Shown: positions 12,466 to 25,414 of the stretch, in pieces
Layout: every line of letters starts with the position of its first letter
Numbering within the stretch: position 1 is the stretch's first letter
Assembly: GCA_905331475.1 (NCBI GenBank)
Contig: CAJNYU010001305.1
Span: 372,001 to 436,000, forward strand
Reading direction: 5' to 3'
Length of the DNA stretch: 64,000 bases
Origin: Rotaria socialis
Taxonomy: Eukaryota > Rotifera > Eurotatoria > Philodinida > Philodinidae
Translations under genes and position numbers: made by a program
The notes under the pieces: generated by a model
What the model was told of the DNA's origin: nothing
The model's database searches: none
Seen by the model: only the letters and a program-made list of their open reading frames with translations

Positions 12466-15400
12466 CTATCCAAGATCAGAATCAGCTGATGATGATTCAT
12501 CATGAATCGATCGTTGCCAAGTTTTAAGACGTTGCTCCAGTATTGTTTGCCATGCATATTGTAAACATTTACTTGGATAACGAATTTTATATGGTATATT
12601 CGGTTTATCTGATAGAAATATCAATGCATCTTGGCCTATCCAAAGATTAAGATTAGAAATAAACAGCTAAAAGAACATAAAACAAGACTACATACGTTCA
12701 TCGCTTGATCGAAAATCCACAATATCACTTAGTAAAATCGCATTGCAAACTAATTTCAAACGTGTATCAATTGCATTTCGTTGTGTGAATAAAAGCATGT
12801 CATTTAACAGAACAGACCATGTCTAAAATACAGTAATAGATATTTTTTTCTAAGATTCGTAATATTTTCTCTAAGCTAATAGGGCATATGATATTCTAAT
12901 GAGACATTTCTTAACTTCCTAAGAGTTGACTTCAATCATTAGTTATAACAGACATGAAATTTGATTATCAGTGACTCTGGCATATCAGAAAAACTGATTT
13001 TAATAATTCAATTCCATATATGTATGTATTTCACAGTCACCGCCCTTTCTTCATATTAAACTGCTGGCATTAGAATGCGTTGTCGTACATTATAAGTTAA
13101 TTTAAAAATCGTTTTACAATCGAATATCTCTGTACTAATAGATAAACAGTTTGATCTCTATTCTCCTAGTATGTATAAACTATTATGGCCTACATCATAC
13201 GCATGAATATTCATAGAACAGAAAAACGTGAAACTAGCCTACTAAATATGTTCTCGATTCAAATACTGGTAATATTAGTAAAAATCATTATAAGTTTTCT
13301 AATTTTTATACATTTAAAGTCAATCTCTTGCTACACATTCACGATAGATATTAACATTAATTGAATCAATTCAATTAGTTCTTTACCTCAATATAATTTT
13401 TGTTTTCATTTTGTAATAGTAGTACACCAGAAAAAATGATGTGACGATTGTGACCAGTTAATATCACAGGCTAAATTAGCAAAATCAAACAAAAAAATCA
13501 GTAAATATTAGAGATTGAATTTCATAGATTATTCATACTTGAATATTTGGTGTAAAATGAAGTCGATTTTGTAATTCAATAATATCACTATCTTCTGAAT
13601 TATTCATTGATGACGATGATGATATTCCATTGGCACTGTTCAATGACATTGTTGTTGTACAATGATGTTGACTTGTTGATGATTCAATAGATGAAACATG
13701 CAATGAACATTGACGTAATTCTATAGGGCACACGAAAAAAAAAATAAATATATATGCATAATAAAAATCTTCTCTTGATGATTTTTACCTTTGAGAACAT
13801 GTAAAAGATAATTGGCATCATTGGCATTTTCACAAGTACAACATAATGTATCTAATTGATTCACAAGATTATCAATATGAGTTAATGGTATGTTTAGAAA
13901 CTGTTCAATAGTAAGATTAGAATTATTTCCATGGATAAATCTTTGAAAACTAGCACATTTTGTCAATTGTTTCAATTGTAAACAAGCGTCAGAATAACCA
14001 CCTATATAATGATTAAATGCTTCGCATATCAATTGAACTTTTTCATGAAAGATTTTTCCAATATGATTTATTATTGTACGTTCAGATAATGATTTTAAAC
14101 GATTTAATTGATAACGTGATATTGCTAATATCTAAAATTTTATGAAAATAATTTTTCATTGAGTGATGAGAAGATGAGAGTTTTATGCATACTTTTTCAA
14201 TATTTTGAAATAATTTTGCATGCTCATTTGATAATATTAAATAATGTTTTAATGGCCGTGAATACATTTGAACACCAAGTTCAATTTGATTAATAAATTC
14301 TTTTTCAATTTCGATCAATTGTAAAACTTCACGTTCGTATGATTCCGAAAGAATTTTCTTCAAAAAGAAAAAAAATAAATAGAAAATTAGAAAATAGACA
14401 ATAATAAAAGCATACTAGTCGATTGTCATGATCACCATCAGAATACGGATTACTTTCAGAACCAACACCCGATTCACTTCCATCACTTTGTGTAGAAATT
14501 TTTCGATCAATTGGTGACATAAGTAAACTTTGTTGATGATCAATATTCATTGGAGTCGGTTTTGGTAAAAAACAATCGTAATTTTGTGTTTTATATTGTT
14601 TATCGGACGATGAATAAAAAGACTCGGTTGAAATTAAATTTCTATTTAATGGTTCATGTTGTTCAACAGAATTTAGAACAATTTTATCTATTTTAATTGA
14701 TGTGGACGGAACGGAACGACGATGTAATTGCAGAGTTATCGGCAATGATAAACTTCTATTGAAAATAAAAAAGATTGACGATTTTATTTTTAACTGAAAC
14801 AATAAATTTATTTGTAGCTCACTTGATTAGTTTCTTAACAGCTTTAGCTTGTGTTCGTGAAACATTGATTTCATTAACTTGTAAAAGTATATCACCAGGC
14901 ATCGGTCGTGTTGATGATGAACTAATACTAGATTTTACTTCACTTATTTTACATGGATATCCAGAAGAAAACTGAATTTCATCACGATCATATATTTCAA
15001 CCTACATTTATAAAAGGAAAATATTTATTTTAATACTATTTCAAAGATAATTAGATCTAGTAGAATCAATAGATCGGTGTGAAGCTAGCGCGACGGAGCT
15101 AGCACGATGAAACAGAGATTCAACTATAAGTCTTCTCAGAAGTATTGCTGGTCCATAAAAACCAGACCATTCGACGCAGAATTTAATTCTGGATCGGATG
15201 GTGATACTTTTATTCCCCGGCAATACGTAGCAAGAAATTTTACCTACACCTTTGTTTTTTTCCAAATAGGACAAGAAAAACCGGATAGAATTTTCTCAAA
15301 GTATTGCTGGGGAATAAAAGTATCACCATCCGATCCAGAATTAAATTCTGCGTCGAATGGTCTGGTTTTTATGGACCGGCAATACTTCTGAGAAGACTTA

Positions 15401-17138
15401 TAGTTGAATCTCTGTTTCATCGTGCTAGCTCCGTCGTGCTAGCTTCATACTGATAATCAATAGTCGAGTACAAAATAGATTTACAAAATCTCAACAAGAC
15501 TCGTAGGTGTTGTTAAATCTCAATCTCATTTCACACAACGAAATGACATGGAATTACCAATAACTGTTGAAAGTGGTTGAAAAACAAAAAACACATTGAT
15601 ACATTCAAATTTAGCATCTAAATTTTCTCATAAGTCTCTAATAACTTACATTGAATACAATGCCATTGGATTGATTATAATTTTGTGATGAATGTGGTTT
15701 TTTCGATGTTGTAGACTTTTTCGTATGCACAGATGAAATATCCACATTTAATGTCATACATTTATGCCGTCCGATTGATTCCGGTAATAAACAATACCAT
15801 TTATATTTTGATGAAGTCTAAATAGAATCCAAAGAAAAAGAAGTCAATCAATCATATTCTTTTACACCTTATATTATTTTAATAGAATATATCACTTTAG
15901 ACAAAAAAAACGAAATTAATAATTAGTTTCTTTTTTCACACTTGAATTTAATCGATTTTCTTACCTTTAGACAACTAGTTGTTTTAAGAAGTGTCTTCAT
16001 ATTAAATGACATACAACCGATTAAATCACTTCTAAAATAAAAATATAAACAATATGACGAATGAATATATGTATATATATATATATTGTTCCTCTCTCTC
16101 TCTCTCTTGTCCTTTTTCTTCCGTATCATCGCTCGTAATCGATATATTTATTCGTCAGAATAACATATGTGTTGTGAAGGGAGAAAAGATAGTGAATCTT
16201 CTTACGCGTGTTATAGGAAAGAAATGAAGATGATTCGATTACTGTTTTCACACGACTAAAACTTGTCATAATAAGGTTCGTTTGAAGATAGTGTGTAGGA
16301 AAAAATATTTAAGTATTTTTTTTAACACAACTTACTTATTGTTTGATATTGATTGATTATAAACAGAGATTGTCAAACGTTTTGATGGTGTTGATAAAGT
16401 ATTTTTATTTATGGGTCTTCAAAAAGAAAACATAACAAATATAATCAATTTCAATCAAATACTATTTTGTCTGTTTTGATTTTCTTACATATGAAATTTT
16501 TCATCGTAAACAGGAGAATTAGTTGCATGAATAATTTTTGAACATTTTTCAAAATGATGAGGATATTTGACCTAAGCAACAAAAGTCCAAGTTTTATTTT
16601 TTACTTATAAGATGTTTTAAGTTTTTAAAGTTACTTGAACAAATGTATTCATTTGATCGGAATCAATAATTGATAATTGTCTAGCACGTATTACTAAAAA
16701 TGAGAAATTTAGTAGAAAAACGAAAACAAAAATATGGACATGTGTTTCAAACCATGTAATGTTAAAATTGAATTATTAGTATGTTCATCATTTGAGATTG
16801 AATACGTAATACATAATGAACCTGGAACAAATGAATAAATAATTTGATTTGTTCATGGAAAGAAAAAAACAAGAAATATGATATTGTTTTTTCTTCTTAC
16901 CTCGTTTCGGTTGTTTCTCAATAGATTTTTTAAGTTGAGTTTTTGCTGAAAGTACTGGATTTTCTTTTATGGATTGATCATTCATTGTAGTTTTTGATGG
17001 AGATAATAGTGTGCAAGGAACGAAATATTTAGACTTTTTTACACAATCAACAAATTGATTGGTTAATGAGCGTTTATTCGACGAAGCTGAAGTTACTAAT
17101 AAGCCTTCATAATTGAGAGCTTCATCATTATTACTCAT
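12466..17138 (-). CDS. Rho guanine-nucleotide exchange factor, C2-PDZ-DH-PH
   Basis: There are fifteen exons in coding order: 16901..17138, 16753..16821, 16635..16693, 16489..16571, 16336..16416, 15965..16031, 15650..15817, 14823..15001, 14416..14755, 14193..14357, 13789..14131, 13539..13720, 13387..13470, 12696..12822 and 12466..12635. All phases agree, giving 784 residues. A basic N-tail (about 80) leads to a C2 domain at about 80-215 (GSLCITYSIS, LHVIRARQLS, NSPVYDEKFHIP, SDLIGCMSFNM, YKWYCLLPES). A PDZ domain follows at about 256-340 (SNGIVFNVEIYDRDEI, MPGDILLQVNEINVSR, AVKKLIKSLSLPITLQLHRR). After a Ser-rich linker comes a DH domain at about 429-597 (ESYEREVLQLIEIEKEFINQ, LFQNIEK) and a PH-like domain to the end (TWSVLLNDMLLFTQR). 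DH-PH modules load GTP onto Rho-family GTPases. The PDZ and C2 parts probably place the enzyme at membranes or junctions. The C2-PDZ half resembles that of RGS3. I do not assign an ortholog. The start MSNNDEALNY was chosen as the first good ATG with coding character. Confidence 0.87.
15073..15454. mobile_element. Foldback MITE, Mutator-like, in an intron of the Rho GEF gene
   Basis: The left arm 15073-15226 and right arm 15301-15454 are reverse complements over 154 bp with 5 mismatches (about 97%), separated by a 74-bp spacer. The ends read ATCGGTGTGAAGCTAGC and, as reverse complement, ATCAGTATGAAGCTAGC. A perfect 9-bp direct repeat AATCAATAG flanks the element (15064-15072 and 15455-15463). 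Long terminal inverted repeats plus a 9-bp target duplication are the signature of Mutator-like (MULE) DNA transposons. With no transposase inside, this is a non-autonomous copy. It lies wholly in the intron 15002-15649. Apparent open frames across it are by-products of the palindrome. Confidence 0.85.
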
Positions 17139-18384
17139 TATGATTGAACAAGAAAAATCTTTATCTAAAATATATAGAAATAAGAGTTTGTTTGAGTATA
17201 TTTTTCTACATGCCAAAAAACAAAATAAACTTGATAGACAATCTATACTATCATTCTCTTTATATATATGTTTCGATAATTTAACCCCCTGTCCCTTTTC
17301 TAATTATCAGTCAATCTGTCTGTCTATCCAGATATTAGCAGAGACATGCAAAATACAGGTCCCCTGCTAATCACTACAACAGACAGTCTGATTGACTTAT
17401 ATAGTATGCAGGCATGATCATTGTACGATGAGGCCAATGCACACCAGTAGTGTTCGGAGCGAAGGTAAAGGGGCGGGTATATAGAGCAAAAGAAAAATAG
17501 GATTATAATGACACAGTCATATTATATCATTCATTTAATCACTAGTTTTCGATTTCTTTTGCCACAGAAAAGAAAAATGATATTTTTCAAGAAGTTCACC
17601 GAGCGGAAAAAAAACTTTCCGTTTTTGATCAATAACATCCTGATAACATATGTTCAAATGAAATGTTGTTTTTTCTTCTTTTTATAGTCATGATCTTCTT
17701 CTCTCACGCTATATTTTGTTTTTGTTTTCAGACTAATGAACTCTCCGATGTATTGATGAACATAATGTGATAAGATACACACATTTATATTGAACTTATT
17801 TTAGGACGCATGCCATCGATCTATCATCGCATGCGTAGAAGTATTTGACAATGATATGTCATTCGAATTTTTGGACATAGATAAAAAAAAATAAATGTGT
17901 CACACATAAACGTGTTTTTGTTTTGTTTTCTGATTATCAAATAAATGAAAGTGGTGTTCTCTATGTCTTAATAATTGAGTATGAAAATATTCGTTTAAAT
18001 TTTCAAATTATGTGATACTCATTCTTTAATACTATATTGTATCTACAATACACACGTGTCATAAATCAGCTACTATGAAAAAATGATTACTATATAGATT
18101 GATTAGAACAGTTCATATCAAAGTTTACTATGATATAAAGGAAATTTTATAGGTTCTGCAGTGATTTCTACTTCAATTTTCATACATATGCGTCACTATA
18201 TCTTCTTTTCGATATTTGACAATATTTAAAATATTCATTTGTCAAACTATTCGCGAAAAATAATAAATGAAAATGTTTTTCGAAGAAAAGAATCGATAAG
18301 ATTAAAGGGGGGGGGGGGGGGTTTTTTTTTGAAAAAGGATGGGGTNAAGTGCGCGTGCAGGGGAAGGCGGCCAACGGGTTCACG

Positions 18385-18416
<32 letters not shown>

Positions 18417-21400
18417 GGATTAGTTTTTCTAATCCATAGGTATCATAAATAGCTGATTTCTGTGTCTGATAATCTAGTTTGATTTCATATCTAACTGATA
18501 TTTTTATACGACTACTACAGATGAACAGTATACTACTGAAACATTTTCTAATAAACAAAAGACGTTAAGATCAAACATACATGTAAAACAAATATTCAAA
18601 GAAAAAAAGGACAAGTGAAGAAATTTTCTTACTTGCCGTTCACATAAAAAGTTGATTGTAATAATCGATTCCTATTGAAATTCAAAGAATGACTAAAACT
18701 ATGGGAATAACATTAATAATGAATTCAGTCGTTTATAAAATATAAAATAAATTATCCTTGACAATCAAATTTAATCTGTTACTCACGTAATTTTCAAGCA
18801 AGTGCGTGTCTGCTTTCGTTATTTTTTCTGTATCCATCTAACGATTTCTCGTTACAGATCATTATTTCAACGGAAATGACAAATCTCCGGAACAAAATCA
18901 AACGATTTGCAAATAGTCACCTGCCGTTCATCGACATGATGATAATGTCATATCTATTTGTATACAAAATTCATCAATGATCCCGAACATGAAACAGAGA
19001 AAACGAAAAGCGAAAAAAGAGAAAGCGAAACCGTCAAAAATATGCTCGATCTCTTTTTTCTTCTCAGTTAGCGCGGTGGTAGTATGTAAACAGCTAATGA
19101 ATGAGTAAATATTAAAACGATCCAATTTCTTATAATGTGAAAATAGCACAAAACTCTTACCTTTTCTTTTTCTTTCTTTTTTAATATTGTCGAAACCAAT
19201 ATTATTAAGATAAGCTGTTTTACTCTTGAAAAGACCGAACAAAGAGATGAAAAAAACGATGAGTGACGAGATTATCTCATCCAGGTTGAACAAGCTAGTA
19301 TTCGTTCACATGCTCGTTGGTTCAAGGTGAGAATTTAATTGTCGTTAAAAAACAAACCGACATTAAGTTTAAAGGTAATGATAGGGCAAAACACACAACG
19401 AAATGAGCATGCATAAAAGTCATCCGTTATGGACTACGGCACGCGAGACAAGATGAACACTTGACATAAAAAACAAAATTTGATTAAAATATACAATCGG
19501 TTAGATTATGAACAATGTGCCGACATTCAAAACTTCACAAACGTTCATTCATCGAAATTTGAAAACATTATATGTAGAACAAACGGCTACATTTCATGCT
19601 TTTTGAGTTAGCAATTTAATGTTAATTTTAATTTGTATAACAGAAGAGGAGATTGTTTATGTGAAACATCAATGATAAAAAGAAGAAAAAAAAATTGTTT
19701 CACTGTGTGAGCAAACGGAGAACTGAATAGATTTCTCAGGGAATGAAGAAACAAAAGATCGTTCATGTAATAATCATCATCAGTCAAAACGATCTTGTCA
19801 TTTATTTGATGTGTTCATGCAATCATTTTATAATGATTACTGCTGTGTTTTAGCCGCTATTTACAGAATATATCAAACAAAAAAATTAGAGGCGTTCTTA
19901 GAAATCATTTTGCGAAAGAAAAATCATTACATAATGAGAAATTTTCATTTCAAACAACTTACGTATACAGCTTTTTTTTGTATGCGAACTATGTGAAAAT
20001 ATTCACATATACATTTCCGTTATTAGTCAAAAACGGAAAATTTGTTTGCTCCGTTCTTTTTTTCTCTTCTTCATTCAATACAGTACTGAATGAGAGATGT
20101 ATCATAAGTGTGTGTATCGAAAAATAACCACTTGAAATTGAGTATTAACAAGCAAATGTTGTTACATACGCCGGAAAATTGACACATCTGTGTCAAATCT
20201 ATATCCGCACTTGATTTTCTTATTTTGGTCGTATATTAACCAATAAAATTCCAAGTCATACTTACATACATATTTTTACAGAAATATATAGCTGCATTGG
20301 TATTATTGATCAGAAAATCTTAATATGATTATGTAATTAAACGTATGTAAGGTCATGTACGATCATAGAAAGAGTAGGTCGCAAGACGAAAAGATAAAAC
20401 AAGGCGTTGCTGCCTTCCGTTTACAAATAGTATCTTTGATAAAAGAAGTTAATCCAAAATGAGACATTTGATGTAAATATTCACGCTAAAAACAAAATTT
20501 ATCTTGCAACATCAAATAATATTTTAACTTACTTTAGAGTTTTTCGGCACATTTAATTAATATCTGAAAGTGTAGAACAAAATAAATGTTGAACCGAAAC
20601 GGATCGAACATCGTGAAAGTGAATTATAATTTTCTATGCGAATTGATCGACAATTTTCACACTTTTAACCGGTACTTTTCTCTTTCTGCTGCTTGATGCC
20701 ATCAACTAACACGCACTCATTTCCTATGATGTTATTCAACTGAAGAATCTATCTGTACCTTTCAATTATATACTCATTTATAAAGCGCGAAAACTAATGG
20801 TTAGGACAACGATCGTCAATGATGTAACCTCCTATTGAGTGAATTGGTATTTTGTTTGAAGTTTTTCTAAGTCTCTTGTCACTATAAACGAGTGGGTGTA
20901 TATTAAGTTGAATAATCTAAATACATATTTATGAATAAAAAGAAAAATATCGAGGAGAAAAAAAACGGTTAACTATTATGACATGATCAAAGACATAACG
21001 GGAGAACAGACAGAGCCAAAAAGATAAGAATTCTCGATGTTTATTACAGGTTTATTCGAATTTGGAATAAATTTAAAAAATTGCGATCATTCATTATACC
21101 TGTCGTTCTCTCTCTGTTGGTGTCTAATTTTTTAGTGCCCAACGGCTGTGCATTCAGTTTAATGAAATCTGCACCTCATCAGACGTCATACACATCGACA
21201 TTTGATCACCTAACTACATACATACATACGTACATACATACATGTATACACTCTAGAGAAAAACGAAAGGTGGAAAAGCTTTATCATATATACTTATTGT
21301 TTTTGCCACGAATTTTCCTTCATTCATTTATTCTTAATGAGTGCACACACGTGTATGTTGAAGAGGGAGAAAAGGATGCCCTTAGGAGGATGAAGCGTAC

Positions 21401-24400
21401 AATGTTCACCTACTGTGCATTTTACGTCATTGATATAGGTATACAATTGAGCAATCTTTAGAAAAATAAAGACTAGGAAAAAATAAGAATTTGTTCAAGA
21501 GTCAAGTGTTAGTATTGCTCTATTTCTACTTGTTATTCATAGATACTCGAAATAAAAATAACAACACGAAAGAATAACAATACTCATCTTTATAATGAGC
21601 AGTCAATCGAATAATATTAAACAGCATTCTATACCTATTTACATCTATTTAGACAGATGGTTTATCTGTTAACCTTTGGAATTCTTTTTCTTTTCGTTAT
21701 GAAGCTTTCTTGTTTTGCCTCATTAAATGTAGACATTTAGATTGAAATCTCAAACGTTTTTTTCCCTCACTCTCTCTCTCTCTCTCTCTCTCTGCCTGTC
21801 TGTACTTATCTATTTCTATATTGACACCTTTATTTTCTATAGAGACATATCAGCCTCTTTCAATAGAAGTGATAATTGTTTGTCCCATATACCGTTGTCA
21901 ATCGACATGATAAAAAGAAACTTAAAATATTCGATCGTTACAGTGAATATTTAAATAATGAGACACGTGCTTAAATTCTGTATGACAGATGTGCTTTTTT
22001 GTACTGTGTAGACAAAAACCAAAAGATGGGAAAATCAAATTTTATGTTTCGCATATCCTGCCGATATTCACGTACGGAAGCTGAATCAATAGAGAAAGAA
22101 AAAGAGCAAGTGACACCGAGTGTCAAGTATAACAATAATTGAGAAAAAAAAATGTTGAAGTCAATCCTAACATATGAGCTTTGTAATTAATAGGACATCA
22201 ATTCCCTAAAAATTCACAAAAAAAAGTTAGTTTTTTTTAAGTCTTACTTGACTATGCATTGTTTTTGTTTTCATAATAGACACACATAGACACAAAAAAA
22301 ACACTTGAAACTTGCACGCTTTGCTCACTTCTTCATGTATCAACTATATCATTCATTTGTGGTTATTCTTTTCGTTCAGCTTCTTCGCCCTTCGTGTATT
22401 TCCTAAAACAAATACTCTCATCCAATACATTCTTTTGCTTTTTCTTCATCATTCTCGTCCGTCTTGTAGCCTGTTTTATAATAAAACAGACGTTATAAGA
22501 AAGAAAAGAAGCGTGAAGTGTTTCATTTGAAGATCTTCTAAATTGATTGACTGAGTGCCGACATATAGAAATATAAATAAAAATATGTATCTATGAAGTA
22601 ACACACTTTGTAATTGATAACGTCTGTCCGTCTATTCTCATCATGTCATTTGATGATGGTCCAAAACAAAATAAAAAGAAGTCATTTTTTTTAATTTTTC
22701 GTTGTTTCGATTTAATTTTTCCGGTACCATTGATTTCAATTGGAAGAATAAAGAGAAAATATGTCAAGAAGTATACAAACATTTTAACGCTCTCACCCAT
22801 CATAATATATGATGACCGGTGACCATCAAAGTGACGGCGGTGAGAGTGCTAAACGGTCTATGTCTTCCAATGACTAACAGAAGAATTATCACACCCTACT
22901 GTTTACTGATTGATTTCTAAGTAGAATGATAGAAGGTGTATCCCTCCTGCTATGACGATTTTTGACTTTAACTTGTGTTTTATTTTATCTCTACATGCAC
23001 GTTAAATGGAGGAAAATTACCTAAGAGCCTGTCTGAGAATTATGCTATCGCAAAGAAACATATATATGATTATAAAATCGGTGTTACGACTAGCGTGTTG
23101 CATTTTCATTACGTATTCGCTGTCAATCAATTTTCGGTGAGATTCGATAGACATTCAAGTGAGAAGTCCCACCTAATCATTCATAGTTATTCTCTATGGA
23201 AATAGAAAATGTGTAAAATACACGAACACATTTATGAAATTGACAAATCGATCGGAATATATGGTTTCCCAGTACTCGATACAATTATAACTACATACAG
23301 AACTTTCAAGTATGAGAAAAAGAAAATTTGAATTGTGCAAGAACTATTAATAATGTACAAGATAATTTCATCGATACACATATTAAAGATTGATTGAGAA
23401 TTTGATCAACAATGAACCATATGAGAGCGTTTGAAAGAAATGAGATAAGAATTTCAGAAAAAAAAGAAATGAATAAATACTCATGAGATAAATGTGATTA
23501 ATGATTATACATGATTAATTTTGATAAGCTAAGCTAAGCTGTTTTTTTTTATTCCATAAACAAAATATTTTCTTCATAATTTACTGTTGATAAATGTCTT
23601 AATCGCGATCATCAATGTCAGTAAACAAGATGAGAAATTGAAAGTTATCGTATATTTGATATGAAATGAAATAATAAATGAGTTTTCAAAAAGAATACAA
23701 CAATATCAATATTGTACCCTAGTTTCTAGTGATACGTAGATAATATCTATATGATACCATATCATGAAAATATTTATTTTATTTAAATTTTCAATATGAT
23801 TCGTTGGAATGAATTCCACAGAAAAGCGAATCCTAATTGAGAGTAACTAATAATATGTAACTGTTGTAGCAGTTGAATCGAATTTTATTTTTCATTGGTA
23901 CTATTTGCAGATTTTATTCGAAGTTTTATTCGACCATCTTTTTCATCTGAATGATATAGATTCTCATATTATGAGCACTTGTTAATTAGACAATACTTGA
24001 AATATTCTTGTAACAGCGGTAATGTTTTTCATCCGAAGAAACAAATCGAGCGTGCTAGTCAACAGTGACAACATTCTTGTCAAGAAGATATAAGATTATC
24101 TTTTACGTTCAAGAAAAATATTATTCATCGTTTTAACATCTCTGTTAGATATTTTGATTGAAAAAGCTGATTAAGAAAATAAAAAGCAAGCGCCTCACAT
24201 TTAAGATTACACTTCAACTATTTATTAGCACTGATCATTGATACACATGAAGATTAGTTCTTTTAACTCAATACTCAACTACGCTTCATCGTCTTGCTAC
24301 TGATTTTTGAAGTCAGAGCAGTTTTGTTACAAACTGAAACAGAGAAGAGTCTCATTCAGAGTTGTTAAAAATTCTAAAACTATTTTGATTTTCATTGTTA

Positions 24401-24539
24401 GTATTTTTGCCGTTGTCATCATGGTTTTCATCAAAGATCTAATGATATAAATAATCTTCATCTACTGTGGAGACCGATGATTGAGTAAAAACATCGAGAG
24501 ATAGTATATAAAATTCCTAACATTTTTGAAATTACAGTT
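17139..24539. other. Long gene-poor interval
   Basis: These 7.4 kb upstream of the Rho GEF gene show no exon chain on either strand. They contain a G/C homopolymer patch with an N (18307-18418), a TC microsatellite near 21.77-21.79 kb and AT-rich sequence. Open frames here are rich in Phe, Ser, Ile, Lys and Asn, as expected for random AT-rich DNA. Confidence 0.5.
18307..18418. repeat. G run, GC-rich patch with N, and C run
   Basis: A 15-base G run (18307-18321) is followed by a T run, an N at 18346, a short GC-rich patch and a 30-base C run (18385-18414) ending in GGGG. As at 1539-1629, the homopolymer is paired with an N. A low-quality assembly join is the likeliest cause. Confidence 0.8.
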
Positions 24540-24708
24540 TATCAGCCTCTTTTTTTTTATAAATATCGATGCACGTGTTTCTGTTGATGATGAACAAGAA
24601 TTCGATAACGTATTTGACAAAAATAAATTTATCAAAAACATTAATAATACTAAACAATATCAACAAATCGAAGAAGCTCTTTTTCAAGGAAATTATTATT
24701 TTCAATGA
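24540..24708 (+). CDS. Possible terminal exon of a small unidentified gene
   Basis: Behind an acceptor-like ATTACAG ending at 24537, an open frame reads through a hydrophobic start (SLFFFINI) into an acidic and polar tail (ARVSVDDEQEFDNVFDKNKF, KQYQQIEEALFQGNYYFQ). It ends in TGA at 24706-24708, with AATAAA starting 6 bases later. Codon use looks like that of the real genes here. No upstream exon with a start was identified and no family is recognised. It may be a remnant. Confidence 0.28.
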
Positions 24709-25414
24709 AAAATAAAAAAAGTGAATTAATAAAACAAATTAAGATATATTCACGAGATCATACAAATGAGGATAGACTGTATGATTGTTCATACGAATGA
24801 AGATACAAACAATGTTCACAGTCAAATATTATAGTTATATAACACGCTGATCCTGCTAGATATCCAACACCAGCTTCAGAGACTATCTAACTGAAGCATG
24901 TAGTGAAACAGAAATCGTTATTAATCAAACGCTATTGTTTATGTGTGATCAATTTTCTTTAATATTATTTACTTCTATTACTTTGTTCAAAAAAAAACCT
25001 TCCAATGAACAGAGATATTTCTCAAAAAGCAAACGAAAAACAATTTTCAGTTTATTTTATTTCATTTGTGAAATAACAAATATGTCGAATGGAAGAATAA
25101 ACAATATGTTAGCTGATAGTTTCTCTGTGAACCTCTAAATCGTGAACAATGATTCGAAAGCATGATAACAAAAAGTTAAAAAGAAAATATTTTCAAAATA
25201 AGTTTAGTGGAATAGAGAAATTTTAATATATATATATCGCGTCGAAATTCTGCGCTGGTGCCATCAGTACTACTTCATATTAGATCTAAAATAAATATTC
25301 TAGTTGAATTAAATTTCAAGTTATAACCAATGATATAAATTCCACCTAATGCATCTGGATAGCAACAGTTAGCATTTCAAAACGAGTGATTCAATCATTT
25401 TATCAACAGAAAAA
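24709..25414. other. Intergenic, no gene seen
   Basis: AT-rich sequence with no convincing coding block, repeat or RNA gene. Confidence 0.5.

Noticed and set aside
15041-15391. Two open frames within the foldback element
   Set aside because: They lie in the inverted arms, mirror each other and end with the palindrome; they have no protein likeness.
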